Source: an uncultured Clostridia bacterium (GTDB taxonomy: Bacteria > Bacillota > Clostridia > Christensenellales > Borkfalkiaceae). Taken from it: 64,000 nt of DNA. The notes below the pieces were generated by a model. That model had not been told where the DNA came from. It searched no databases and saw nothing but the letters and a program-made list of their open reading frames with translations. Made by a program: the position numbers and the translations under genes. The stretch spans positions 1 to 64,000 of the forward strand of contig CANQOB010000005.1 of assembly GCA_947625385.1 (NCBI GenBank). Reading direction: 5' to 3'. This document shows positions 5,753-14,236 of this stretch, piece after piece. Positions within the stretch are counted from its first letter, which is position 1. Every line of letters begins with the position of its first letter.

Positions 5753-5919
5753 CAGTTGTTGTGGTCCATGACCCAGTAGCCGCCCTCGTGCTGCAAAGGC
5801 GGGAACTTCGACCCCTTTTCGAGGTAGGTCGTCTCGTCGTCGCGGCTTCTGCCGTCCTTGTCATACGCCTTGTAGTTGCAGGACATGGGGACGACTTCGC
5901 CCGATCTGAACTTTTCCAT
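5752..5919 (-). CDS. YjzC-like small protein
   Basis: A 55-residue protein, MEKFRSGEVVPMSCNYKAY at the start and a C-terminal KGSKFPPLQHEGGYWVM segment. This is the layout of the YjzC family: a short protein with an early RxGxxxP motif, a central variable part and a KxGxxFPP motif before an aromatic end. Family function is unknown. GGAGG precedes the ATG. A second YjzC-like protein of the same build lies at 48325. Longer upstream extensions of this frame lack a start signal. Confidence 0.7.
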   Translation of the reverse strand: MEKFRSGEVVPMSCNYKAYDKDGRSRDDETTYLEKGSKFPPLQHEGGYWVMDHNN

Positions 5920-5998
5920 ACAGGTTACCTCCGTGCCCATACTTTGTGCAGTTCCGCGGCGAACTATGCGTCCCCCGGGGGAGGGCGCTCTGAACGCT

Positions 5999-6862
5999 TC
6001 AAAGTTCGTCCCGTTGCCGTTTGGGGAGGGGGAGCAGCATCCGCGTATTTTTCTTATAGAGGGCAAAGCCCTCCTTTTTGGACTGTCTGCCGTCGGCAAG
6101 GGGGACGCTGACGAAGAGGAAGAGGAGGGTATTGGCGAGCGCGCCCGCGAGCAGCCACCACCTCTCGGGCATGATGCAGACTGCCGCAAGTCCCACGCCC
6201 CACCACATCAGAATCTCGCCGAGATAGTTGGGGTGGCGCGAATACTTCCAGAGCCCGTCCCTGATCAAACCGCCCGTTTTCCGTTTTCTGAAACGGTGCA
6301 TCTGGAAGTCCGCCGTGCCCTGCAAGAGCACGGCGCCGACGGAGACGGCGAAGAATACGGCGCTCCCGGCATTGAAGGCGGGCGCCTCCGTATACGTAAA
6401 GACGGCGGGGAGGACGCATCCGTACACGACCAAAGTGGGGACGAGGTGGATTCCGACGAAATTGACGAAGAAGTAGCCTTTGCCCGTCTTTTCGGCGAGC
6501 ATGGTGTACCGCCAATCCTGATGGGAGAGCCCGCGGAAGGTGTACGCCCAGTTCGCGGTCAGCCGCACGCCCCACAGCAGGACGGCGATGAGCGGCAGAA
6601 GGTTCGCCGCGGTCGGGGGCGTGAAGATGGCGTAAGCGATGAGGATGACGATGGGCTGCACGCTCCAATAGGGGTCGTAGACGGACGCGTTCTTCAAGAG
6701 CAAGCTGAACAGAAAGACGAACACGGTCGCGGCGACGTCCGCAATGAGCAGCGAGAGCCAAAACGGAAGAGGCAAAAGACAGTATATGCCGACGCCGACC
6801 GCGGCGGCGGCAAGATAGACGGCGGTCAGCGCGGCATAGCCGACGGTTCTTTCGCGTTGCAT
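5999..6862 (-). CDS. DUF1295 / steroid 5-alpha-reductase-like membrane enzyme
   Basis: A 287-residue integral membrane protein with about seven hydrophobic helices. Towards the C-terminus it has DGLWKYSRHPNYLGEILMWWG, the hallmark RHPNYxGE motif of the isoprenylcysteine methyltransferase/5-alpha-reductase superfamily used for cofactor binding. The segment YDPYWSVQP near residue 63 is also characteristic of DUF1295. Substrate unknown, probably a lipid-like molecule in the membrane. Start after AAAGGAG; a consensus promoter is just upstream. No operon partner is evident. Confidence 0.9.
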   Translation of the reverse strand: MQRERTVGYAALTAVYLAAAAVGVGIYCLLPLPFWLSLLIADVAATVFVFLFSLLLKNASVYDPYWSVQPIVILIAYAIFTPPTAANLLPLIAVLLWGVRLTANWAYTFRGLSHQDWRYTMLAEKTGKGYFFVNFVGIHLVPTLVVYGCVLPAVFTYTEAPAFNAGSAVFFAVSVGAVLLQGTADFQMHRFRKRKTGGLIRDGLWKYSRHPNYLGEILMWWGVGLAAVCIMPERWWLLAGALANTLLFLFVSVPLADGRQSKKEGFALYKKNTRMLLPLPKRQRDEL

Positions 6863-6896
6863 GGACAGCTCCTTTGTAATAGAATTTTATGACAAC

Positions 6897-6925
6897 AGTA
6901 TACATCTTCCGAAACCGTTTGTCAA
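6897..6925 (-). promoter_or_regulatory. Promoter of the DUF1295 gene
   Basis: Minus strand TTGACA (6920-6925), 17 bases, TATACT (6897-6902). Downstream of the -10 comes TTGTCATAAAA, similar to the repeats at the promoter of the giant gene at 57.7 kb. Confidence 0.85.
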
Positions 6926-7040
6926 GAGGCGGAGAGCGCGCGCCGCTTTGTTTTTCCCATTTTTCGACGTTTTCCGTCCCAATCCCGCAAATTCCCCGTC
7001 CCGCATCCGTGATACAATGTCCGAAGAACAGGAGAACGCT

Positions 7041-7349
7041 ATGAAATTACAGGCAAGCCGCAGGGGGGACAACCTCTACATCTATCTCTCGGGCGAGCTC
7101 GACGAACATTCCGCGCCCGCTTTGCGCGCGGGAACAGACAAGCTCATCGATGAAAACGCGGGGCTTTCGCGCGCCGTGTTCAACCTCGCGGGGCTCCGCT
7201 TTATGGATTCCGCGGGCATCGGATTTCTCATCGGCAGATACAAAAAGCTCAAACAGTACGGCATGAGCATGTATCTGGAAAATCCCGAGGAAAGCGCGGA
7301 CAAAATTCTTTCCATCAGCGGACTCTATTCGCTGATGCCCAAAATTTAG
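7041..7349 (+). CDS. spoIIAA: Anti-sigma-F factor antagonist SpoIIAA
   Basis: A 102-residue STAS-domain protein. FNLAGLRFMDSAGIGFLIGRYK contains the DSAGIG phosphorylation loop, whose serine is phosphorylated by SpoIIAB and dephosphorylated by SpoIIE. In the forespore, unphosphorylated SpoIIAA binds SpoIIAB and frees sigma-F. The start follows CAGGAG; an in-frame extension upstream has no signal. It is first in the conserved spoIIAA-spoIIAB-sigF operon, with a gap of ten bases to spoIIAB. The region upstream (6926-7040) contains a TACAAT at 7012-7017 but no clear -35. Confidence 0.95.
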   Translation: MKLQASRRGDNLYIYLSGELDEHSAPALRAGTDKLIDENAGLSRAVFNLAGLRFMDSAGIGFLIGRYKKLKQYGMSMYLENPEESADKILSISGLYSLMPKI

Positions 7350-7359
7350 GAGAGCAGCC

Positions 7360-7794
7360 ATGAACGAAATGATACTGAAATTTCCCGCGCGTTCGGAGAA
7401 CGAGATTTTTGCGCGCAATGCGGTCGCCGCGTTCGTTCTGCCCCTCAATCCTTCGCTCACCGAACTCTCCGACGTCAAGACCGCCGTCTCCGAGGCGGTG
7501 ACGAACAGCATCGTCCACGGCTATCGCGGGGGCGAAGGCTGGGTCACGCTCATCTGCCGCACCGAAGGAGCCCGTCTCGAAGTGGAGGTCATCGACGAGG
7601 GGAGGGGCATCGAGGACGTGGAGCGCGCGCTCGAACCCTTCTTCACGACGCTTCCCGACGAGGAGCGCTCCGGCATGGGATTCACCATCATGCAGACCTT
7701 TATGAGCGATTTTTCCGTGCAATCGACAAAGGGCGCGGGCACCAAAGTCAAGATGTGCAAGGAATTTGCGGCGGGGGCGCTGCATGCTGGATGA
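7360..7794 (+). CDS. spoIIAB: Anti-sigma-F factor / SpoIIAA kinase SpoIIAB
   Basis: A 144-residue GHKL-type serine kinase and anti-sigma factor. It has the N box VSEAVTNSIVHGY, the G1 box VIDEGRGIEDVE and the G2 region SGMGFTIMQTFM, all needed to bind ATP. It holds sigma-F inactive and phosphorylates SpoIIAA. AGGAGAGC precedes the ATG. Its end overlaps the start of sigF by 11 bases, indicating translational coupling that keeps regulator and sigma factor balanced. Confidence 0.96.
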   Translation: MNEMILKFPARSENEIFARNAVAAFVLPLNPSLTELSDVKTAVSEAVTNSIVHGYRGGEGWVTLICRTEGARLEVEVIDEGRGIEDVERALEPFFTTLPDEERSGMGFTIMQTFMSDFSVQSTKGAGTKVKMCKEFAAGALHAG

Positions 7795-8509
7795 GCAGGA
7801 AACGCTCGCGCTCGTCCGCCGTGCCAAGGCGGGAGACAAGCAGGCGAAAGAGAGACTCCTCGAACACAATACCTCTCTCTTGAAGAGCATCCTGCGCCGC
7901 TATCTCGGCAAAGGCGTCGAGTACGACGATCTCTTTTCCCTTGCCTCGCTCGGGTTTCTGAAAGCGATCGCGGGCTTCGACGAGAGCTTCGGCGTGCGGT
8001 TCTCCACCTATGCCGTTCCCATGATCGCGGGGGAGATCAAACGGTTTTTGCGCGACGACGGGAGCGTGAAGGTCTCGCGCGCGATGAAGAAAGCCGCGCG
8101 GGACATGAACCGCTATATCGAAAATTACACGCTGGCGCACGGACAGCAGCCGAGCATCGGGAAACTCGCCGAAGAGTTTTCGATGGACGAGGGCGAGGTG
8201 GCGCTCACGCTCGGCTCCTCGCGCATGCCCGTCTCCATCTATGAGCAGACGGACTACAAGGATGAGAAAGCGACGACGCTTGCCGACAAGCTCCCCGCCA
8301 AAGAGGGGCAGGAAGAGATCTTGGACAAGATGATTCTGAAAGAGGCGATCGAAAAACTGCCCGAGCGGGAGAAAAAGATCGTGGTCCTGCGCTATTTCCG
8401 CGACATGACGCAGAGCGAGGTCGCCAAGGCGATCGGCGTCTCGCAGGTGCAGATCTCGCGCATCGAGAGCAGGGTCATCGAGACGTTGAAGCGCGATTTG
8501 AGCGGCTGA
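7784..8509 (+). CDS. sigF: RNA polymerase sigma-F factor
   Basis: A 241-residue sporulation sigma factor. Region 2 contains LASLGFLKAIAGFDESFGVRFSTYAVPMIAGEIKRFLRDD, region 3 the GQQPSIGKLAEEF segment, and region 4 LPEREKKIVVLRYF with the QSEVAKAIGVSQVQISRIE helix-turn-helix. It directs the first forespore-specific transcription. The ATG at 7784 is preferred; a TTG six codons earlier is in frame but badly placed relative to AAGGA. Its presence with spoIIAA/AB indicates a sporulation programme in this lineage. Confidence 0.96.
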   Translation: MLDEQETLALVRRAKAGDKQAKERLLEHNTSLLKSILRRYLGKGVEYDDLFSLASLGFLKAIAGFDESFGVRFSTYAVPMIAGEIKRFLRDDGSVKVSRAMKKAARDMNRYIENYTLAHGQQPSIGKLAEEFSMDEGEVALTLGSSRMPVSIYEQTDYKDEKATTLADKLPAKEGQEEILDKMILKEAIEKLPEREKKIVVLRYFRDMTQSEVAKAIGVSQVQISRIESRVIETLKRDLSG

Positions 8510-8581
8510 TCTGTGCATTTCGTTCGCATTTTGCGCGCGGTGATTTTTTCGTGAAATTCTTTGAGCGTCACCGTCAAGCCG

Positions 8582-8610
8582 TTGACATTTTTTCTCCGAA
8601 ATGATAATAT
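8582..8610 (+). promoter_or_regulatory. Promoter of the ABC exporter operon
   Basis: TTGACA (8582-8587), 17 bases, TAATAT (8605-8610). Confidence 0.75.
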
Positions 8611-8627
8611 AGTATAGAATCGCAACA

Positions 8628-8659
8628 AGAAGCGTAAAGCCAATACGGTTTACGTTTCT
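8628..8659 (+). promoter_or_regulatory. Hairpin in the ABC exporter leader
   Basis: AGAAGCGTAAA (8628-8638) pairs with TTTACGTTTCT (8649-8659) over ten loop bases, with one G-T pair. It lies between the promoter and the GGAGG, with only a short broken T-run, so it could be a weak attenuator or a protein-binding stem. Confidence 0.5.
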
Positions 8660-8701
8660 TTCATGTTTTGAAGTATTATCTGTTTGCGGAGGTGATTTTG
8701 T

Positions 8702-10522
8702 TTGATCAAAAAACTTGCAAAATGTATCCGGGAATATAAAACGGTCTCCATCCTCTCGCCCGTGTTCGTATCCCTCGAAGTGGTGCTGGAATGTTTGATT
8801 CCGTTCATCATCGCCCAGCTCGGCACGGCGATCGAAAGTAACATCGGACTTTGGGGTCCGGGGACGAGTTGGGATACCCTCGGGGTGGGTCAGTTCGGGC
8901 TCATCCTCGTCGCCATGTCTCTTGCCTCTCTCGCCTGCGGTGCGCTGGCGGGCGCCTTCTGCGCGAAGGCGAGCGCGGGATTTGCCAAAAATCTGCGCAA
9001 GGATCTCTACTATAAGGTGCAGGATTTCTCCTTCGAGAACATCGACAAGTTCTCGACGCCCTCCCTCGTCACGAGGATGACGACGGACGTCACCAACGTG
9101 CAGATGTCCTATATGATGATCGTGCGGACCGCCATCCGCTGCCCGCTCATGATGATCTTCTCCGTCGTCATGGCGTTCGTGATGGGGGGGAACCTCGCAT
9201 GGATCTTCGTGGGGGTCGTCCCGCCGCTCGCCGCCATCCTCTTCTTGCTCATGAAGAAGGTCATGCCGCTCTTCCACCGCGTGTTCCGCAAGTATGACGA
9301 CCTCAACGAATCCATTCAGGAAAACGTGAAGGGCATCCGCGTCGTCAAATCCTATGTGCGCGAGGACTTCGAGAAGAAGAAATTCGACAAGGCAGCGACG
9401 GACGTCCAGATCGACTTCACGAAGGCGGAGCGCATCCTCGCATGGAACCAGCCCGTCATGCAGATCTTCTTCTACGGCGTGCTCTCCTCGGTGCTCTTCC
9501 TCGGCTCCTATCTCATCTTCAAGGGCACGGGGCTCACGGTGTGGAGCATTTCCCAGCTCGTCGTGTACGGCATGCAGATTCTCATGTCGCTCATGATGTT
9601 CTCGATGGTGTTTGCGATGATCGCGATGTCCGTCGAGAGCGCGCGCCGCATCTGCGAAGTGCTCGACGAAGAGTCCACCCTGCACAGCCCCGAGAATGCC
9701 GTGCGGGAAGTAGAGGACGGCTCCGTCGATTTCGACAACGTTTCCTTCAAATATTCGGCGGCAGCCGAAAAGAACGTGCTCGAAAACATCAACTTACATA
9801 TCCGCTCGGGAGAGACGATCGGCATCATCGGCGGTACGGGCTCTTCCAAGACCTCGCTCGTCAATCTCATCTCCCGTCTCTATGATGTGACGGAGGGGAG
9901 CGTGAAGGTGGGCGGCAGGGATGTGCGCGAGTACGACCTCGAAACGCTCCGCAACCAGGTCGCCGTCGTCTTGCAGAAGAACGTGCTGTTCTCGGGCACC
10001 ATCAAGGAAAATCTCCGTTGGGGCGACCCGGATGCGACGGACGAGGAGCTCGAAGAAGCTTGCCGCCTCGCACAGGCGGATGAGTTCATCCAAGGCTTCC
10101 CGCAGAAATACGACACCTATATCGAACAGGGCGGCACGAACGTTTCGGGCGGGCAGAAGCAGCGCCTTTGCATCGCCCGCGCGCTTTTGAAAAAGCCGAA
10201 GATTCTCATTCTCGACGATTCGACCTCCGCGGTGGATACGCACACGGACGCCCTCATCCGCAAGGCGTTAAGGGAGTACATCCCCGCGACGACGAAGATC
10301 ATCATCGCCCAGCGCACTTCCTCCGTCGAGGACGCCGACAGAATCGTCATCATGGATAACGGCAGAATAGACGCCGTCGGTTCGCACGGGGAGCTGCTCG
10401 GCAAGAATGCCATCTACACCGAAGTGTACACGACCCAGAACAAGGGAGGCAAGGCTGTCTCCTCGCTGGAAGAGATCACATCGGAGGATAACGGGGAAGG
10501 AGGTGACGGCAATGCCCGCTAA
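8702..10522 (+). CDS. ABC exporter half-transporter with degenerate ATP site
   Basis: A 606-residue permease-ATPase fusion: six membrane helices to about residue 310, then a nucleotide-binding domain. The ATP site departs from consensus at several points. Walker A reads GGTGSSKTSL, with serine in place of the last glycine. Walker B reads ILILDDSTSAVD, with aspartate for the catalytic glutamate. The H-loop histidine is glutamine (IIIAQRTSS). The signature VSGGQKQRL is normal. This combination marks the non-catalytic partner of heterodimeric exporters such as TM287/288. TTG start nine bases after GGAGG. It overlaps the next gene by 11 bases. Substrate unknown (drug, lipid or peptide). Confidence 0.95.
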   Translation: MIKKLAKCIREYKTVSILSPVFVSLEVVLECLIPFIIAQLGTAIESNIGLWGPGTSWDTLGVGQFGLILVAMSLASLACGALAGAFCAKASAGFAKNLRKDLYYKVQDFSFENIDKFSTPSLVTRMTTDVTNVQMSYMMIVRTAIRCPLMMIFSVVMAFVMGGNLAWIFVGVVPPLAAILFLLMKKVMPLFHRVFRKYDDLNESIQENVKGIRVVKSYVREDFEKKKFDKAATDVQIDFTKAERILAWNQPVMQIFFYGVLSSVLFLGSYLIFKGTGLTVWSISQLVVYGMQILMSLMMFSMVFAMIAMSVESARRICEVLDEESTLHSPENAVREVEDGSVDFDNVSFKYSAAAEKNVLENINLHIRSGETIGIIGGTGSSKTSLVNLISRLYDVTEGSVKVGGRDVREYDLETLRNQVAVVLQKNVLFSGTIKENLRWGDPDATDEELEEACRLAQADEFIQGFPQKYDTYIEQGGTNVSGGQKQRLCIARALLKKPKILILDDSTSAVDTHTDALIRKALREYIPATTKIIIAQRTSSVEDADRIVIMDNGRIDAVGSHGELLGKNAIYTEVYTTQNKGGKAVSSLEEITSEDNGEGGDGNAR

Positions 10523-12488
10523 AATCGCTCGCCATGGGGCGGGGACGCCCCCCGTCCGCAAAAAGGGAACGTTCCGCCGCGTCGTAAAGGCGCTGTTCCG
10601 CTACTATCCGCGCATGATGCCCATCGCGCTTGCCTGCGTCGTGTTCAACGCCGTCGTCTCCGCGCTTCCCTCCATCTTCATGGAGCGCGTGTTCTCCGTC
10701 GTGGGGGAGGCTGTGAAGCTGGGCGCGGGCTGGGGCAGTTCCATCCTCTTCGAGGGTGCGACGATCGTCGTCGGCGAAAAGATCACAGGCTTCATGCTCA
10801 CCCTCATCGGGCTCTACATCCTCTCGCTCATCGCGACCGGCGTCTATCACCAGCTGCTCGCCATCATCACGCAGGGCTTCTTGAAGAAGATGCGCGGACA
10901 GATGTTCAACGGCATGCAAGAGCTCCCCATCCGCTACTTCGATACGCACAATCACGGCGATATCATGAGCTATTATACCAATGATATCGACGCACTGCGG
11001 CAGATGATCGGGCAGAGCGTCCCGCAGCTCATCACCTCGGGCGTGATGGTCGTCACCCTGTTCGGCATCATGCTGTATTACAGCTTTTGGCTCGCGCTCA
11101 TCGTGCTCGGCGGCGTAGGGGTCATCCTCTTCGTCACCAAGATCGTGGGCGGCGGCGCAGGGAAATACTTCCTCGGACAGCAGAGAGCCGTCGCCAAGAC
11201 GGAGGGCTTTGTCGAGGAGATGATGAACGGACAGAAGGTCGTCAAGGTGTTCTGCCACGAGGAGGCTGCAAAGGCGGACTTCGACAAGGTAAACGAGCAC
11301 CTCTTCGACCAGTCCAACCGCGCCAACCGGTATGCGAACATGCTCATGCCCATTTTGGGGAACTTCGGGCATGTGCTCTACGTCATCATCGCCGTCGTCG
11401 GCTGCGTGTTCGTGCTCGAAAGCGTCAATAACGTGGGATTCATCACGCTGCTCGGTGTCGAGGGCGGGACGTTCGCCGTTGCGAATATCGTCTCCTTCTT
11501 GCAGATGACGCGGCAGTTCACCAACAACGTCAACCAGGTCTCCAACCAGGTCAACTCCGTCGTCATGGGACTTGCGGGTTCCGCGCGCGTCATGGCGCTC
11601 ATCGACGAGGAACCCGAAAAGGACGAGGGCTATGTCACGCTCGTCAATGTCCGTGAAGCGGAGGACGGCACCCTCACCGAATGTGAGGAGCGCACGGGCG
11701 TCTGGGCATGGCGGCACCCGCACGCCGCGGACGGCACCGTCACCTACACGAAACTCATGGGCGATATCCGCATGTACGATGTGGATTTCGGCTACGACCC
11801 CGACAAGATCGTCTTGCACGACATCTCGCTGTACGCCCGCCCGGGCGAAAAGGTCGCCTTTGTCGGCGCGACGGGCGCGGGCAAGACGACGGTCACCAAC
11901 CTTCTCACCCGCTTCTATGACATCGCGGACGGCAAGATTCGCTACGACGGAATCAACGTCAACAAGATCAAGAAAGGGGAGCTGCGCCGCGCGATCGGCA
12001 TGGTCTTGCAGGACACCAACCTGTTTACGGGCACCGTCATGGAGAACATCCGCTACGGCAAGCTCGACGCGACGGACGAGGATTGCATCGCCGCCGCAAA
12101 GCTCGCGGGCGCGGACGACTTCATCACCCGTCTGCCCGAAGGCTATCAAACGATGCTGCATCAGAACGGCGCCAACCTCTCGCAGGGGCAGAGGCAGCTC
12201 CTCTCCATCGCCCGCGCCGCCGTCGCCGACCCGCCCGTCATGATCTTGGACGAAGCCACTTCTTCCATCGATACGAGGACGGAGGCGATCGTCCAGCGCG
12301 GCATGGATAAGCTCATGGAGGGCAGGACGGTGTTCGTCATCGCCCACAGGCTCTCGACGGTCAAGAATTCCAACGTCATCATGGTGTTGGAGCACGGGCG
12401 CATCATCGAGCGCGGCACGCACGATCAGCTCATCGCGCTGAAAGGGAAGTATTATCAGCTCTACACGGGCGCCTTCGAGCTCGAATAA
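10512..12488 (+). CDS. ABC exporter half-transporter with consensus ATP site
   Basis: A 658-residue partner. Six membrane helices precede an ATPase with intact Walker A (GATGAGKTTV), signature (LSQGQRQLLSI), Walker B (MILDEATSSID) and H-loop (FVIAHRLSTV). Pairing with the upstream degenerate subunit gives an asymmetric heterodimer with one hydrolytic site. A roughly 60-residue insertion (about 365-420, rich in E, T and D) lies between the membrane part and the ATPase. GGAGGTGACGGCA precedes the ATG, inside the end of the previous gene. A terminator follows. Confidence 0.95.
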   Translation: MPAKIARHGAGTPPVRKKGTFRRVVKALFRYYPRMMPIALACVVFNAVVSALPSIFMERVFSVVGEAVKLGAGWGSSILFEGATIVVGEKITGFMLTLIGLYILSLIATGVYHQLLAIITQGFLKKMRGQMFNGMQELPIRYFDTHNHGDIMSYYTNDIDALRQMIGQSVPQLITSGVMVVTLFGIMLYYSFWLALIVLGGVGVILFVTKIVGGGAGKYFLGQQRAVAKTEGFVEEMMNGQKVVKVFCHEEAAKADFDKVNEHLFDQSNRANRYANMLMPILGNFGHVLYVIIAVVGCVFVLESVNNVGFITLLGVEGGTFAVANIVSFLQMTRQFTNNVNQVSNQVNSVVMGLAGSARVMALIDEEPEKDEGYVTLVNVREAEDGTLTECEERTGVWAWRHPHAADGTVTYTKLMGDIRMYDVDFGYDPDKIVLHDISLYARPGEKVAFVGATGAGKTTVTNLLTRFYDIADGKIRYDGINVNKIKKGELRRAIGMVLQDTNLFTGTVMENIRYGKLDATDEDCIAAAKLAGADDFITRLPEGYQTMLHQNGANLSQGQRQLLSIARAAVADPPVMILDEATSSIDTRTEAIVQRGMDKLMEGRTVFVIAHRLSTVKNSNVIMVLEHGRIIERGTHDQLIALKGKYYQLYTGAFELE

Positions 12489-12509
12489 AGGCTGCAAACA
12501 GAAGGGAAC

Positions 12510-12542
12510 GAGGGGCAGACGGGGTTTTCCCGTCCGCCCCTC
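12510..12542 (+). terminator. Terminator of the ABC exporter operon
   Basis: GAGGGGCAGACGGG pairs with CCCGTCCGCCCCTC across a GTTTT loop; a short AATTTG tail follows. Confidence 0.7.
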
Positions 12543-12573
12543 AATTTGTAATTGGCTATTTTCATAAAAAGGG

Positions 12574-12602
12574 TTGCAAAAGTTTTCGTTCCGTGGTAGA
12601 AT
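12574..12602 (+). promoter_or_regulatory. Promoter of structured RNA 2
   Basis: TTGCAA (12574-12579), 17 bases, TAGAAT (12597-12602). Expected start at about 12608, the first base of the RNA's closing stem. Confidence 0.7.
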
Positions 12603-12607
12603 AGACC

Positions 12608-12753
12608 TTGCGACACAATTTCATACTATGAGCACAAAAGATACAACGGGCATCGGTGTATCCTTACTTTCTATGTGCTTATAGGAAATTGTGTCGCAAC
12701 AATTCGAGGATACTCGAAGCGGGCGCCTCGGATTGGGGCGTCCTTATTTTTTG
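12608..12753 (+). ncRNA. Structured RNA 2, rod-shaped, about 146 nt, unknown class
   Basis: P1 pairs TTGCGACACAATTTC (12608-12622) with 12685-12699, 15 pairs without mismatch. A three-base bulge is followed by P2, CTATGAGCAC (12626-12635) with GTGCTTATAG (12675-12684). An asymmetric loop (4 against 12 bases) leads to a terminal hairpin GATACA/TGTATC (12640-12662). A small hairpin TTCGAG-GATA-CTCGAA and a terminator (GGGCGCCTC/GGGGCGTCC, then TTATTTTTT) finish the transcript. It lacks the GGAA tetraloop of SRP RNA. It could be a stand-alone small RNA or the leader of the lipoprotein gene 31 bases beyond its end. Confidence 0.65.
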
Positions 12754-12784
12754 CCCGCAAAAAAACAAAAAGGAGAAAAAGAAC

Positions 12785-14161
12785 ATGAAACACAAACTTT
12801 GCGTATGGCTCGCGACCCTGCTTGTCCTCTGCCTGTGCCTGTCCTTTGCGGGTTGCGCCGACGTCAGCGCCGAAAATGAGGGCGGCGGCGGAACGACCCC
12901 GCCGCACACCCACACTTTTGCGGCGGGATGGTCGCACGACGAAGAAAAGCATTGGCATGCCGCCACCTGCGGACACGACACGCAGCGGAGCGGCGAAGCC
13001 GCGCACACTTATGAGAACGGCAAATGTACGGAATGTCAATATGAGCACGAAGCGCATGTCTACGGCGCATATGACAAGACGGAGAGCGGGCATTCGCAGA
13101 CCTGTACCGTCTGCGGCAAAGTCGTGACGGACACGCATCATTATGCAAACGGCGTCTGCGAAGATTGCGAGTACGAACATCAAAATCACATTTATGGCGC
13201 AGATAACACCTGCACCGTCTGCGGCGCGAAAAGACCGCTCTACACGGTGAGCGAGGACATGACGAAAGTCTATTTCGGGGAATATCCGCAGACCGAAGTG
13301 ACGGACGAAAATGACAGCGACAAGTCGCTCCGCAACAGCCTGAATATGGCGGCGGGAAGCGTTCCCGCGGCGGGAAGCCCCGGCAAGTGGACGGATTACG
13401 GCTACTACATCGAGGGCGCCGTGTCCGAGTATATGTGGTATCTCGACGTCGTCTATCAAGGCAGCCGCTACCGCGGGGTGTACTTTACGAGCTACCGCCC
13501 GTATCTTACGACGGGCAGCCCTTCCGAGGGCAGCCATCAGAGCAAAAACGGATACAATACAAACACGGCATATTGGTACAAATATGAGCCCATTGAATGG
13601 CGCATCTTGGAGCAGAAGGACGGCAAGGCGCTCCTCATGGCGAACATCATCCTCGACAGCCAGCAGTACTACCATACAGATTCCGGCACACGCACGGTGG
13701 ACGGCAAGACGGTTTATCCGAGTGACTACAAAGAGAGCGATATCCGCGCATGGCTCAACGGTACATTTCTTGATACGGCGTTTGATGAGCTTTCGAAACG
13801 GCTCATCGAGACAACGACGGTGGATTACAGTACAAAGGACTCGGGATCGGTCAGTCTCAATACACAGGATAAAGTGTTTCTGTTGAGCCGTCAGGAGATT
13901 TCGAACACCTCTTACGGATTCAGTTCAAGTGATTCATACGATGAGGCGCGGCAGTTGAAGAGCACGGACTATGCGAAGGTTCAGGGCGTTCTTGTATATA
14001 GGGATGATAGCAGATATCTCGGCAACTGCCTGTGGTGGACGCGCTCGATACCCAATGCGAACAGTGCGTACATTGTCGGTGACGTCGGTAACTCCGACTA
14101 TCGAACCGGTGTCACCGCTCAAAGCTGCGGCGTTGTTCCCGCACTTTGGATAAAACTATAA
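12785..14161 (+). CDS. Lipoprotein with HxW/CxxC repeats and a DUF6273-like domain
   Basis: A 458-residue exported protein. The signal peptide ends in LSFAGC, a lipobox placing the cysteine near residue 23. Residues about 35-145 carry several short repeats rich in His, Trp and paired cysteines (for example HTYENGKCTECQYEHE and QTCTVCGKVVTD), a type common in Clostridia surface proteins. The remainder matches the DUF6273 style: VYFGEYPQTEV, PIEWRILEQKDGKALLMANIILD, SDIRAWLNGTFLDTAF, and a final WWTRS-type segment. It is probably displayed outside the membrane. Start after AAGGAGAAAAAGAAC. Structured RNA 2 lies immediately upstream. Confidence 0.85.
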   Translation: MKHKLCVWLATLLVLCLCLSFAGCADVSAENEGGGGTTPPHTHTFAAGWSHDEEKHWHAATCGHDTQRSGEAAHTYENGKCTECQYEHEAHVYGAYDKTESGHSQTCTVCGKVVTDTHHYANGVCEDCEYEHQNHIYGADNTCTVCGAKRPLYTVSEDMTKVYFGEYPQTEVTDENDSDKSLRNSLNMAAGSVPAAGSPGKWTDYGYYIEGAVSEYMWYLDVVYQGSRYRGVYFTSYRPYLTTGSPSEGSHQSKNGYNTNTAYWYKYEPIEWRILEQKDGKALLMANIILDSQQYYHTDSGTRTVDGKTVYPSDYKESDIRAWLNGTFLDTAFDELSKRLIETTTVDYSTKDSGSVSLNTQDKVFLLSRQEISNTSYGFSSSDSYDEARQLKSTDYAKVQGVLVYRDDSRYLGNCLWWTRSIPNANSAYIVGDVGNSDYRTGVTAQSCGVVPALWIKL

Positions 14162-14198
14162 TTTCCGTGCGAAAGGACGCCTTCGCAGTCTCCGAAGC

Positions 14199-14221
14199 GG
14201 GCGCGGCAGAATGCCGCGCCC
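14199..14221 (+). terminator. Hairpin after the lipoprotein gene
   Basis: GGGCGCGGCA and TGCCGCGCCC over a three-base loop, then CATATTCTTT. Confidence 0.65.
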
Positions 14222-14236
14222 ATATTCTTTCCATTC

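Noticed and set aside
12608..12753. SRP (4.5S) RNA
   Set aside because: The rod shape is similar, but there is no GGAA tetraloop or conserved SRP internal loop.
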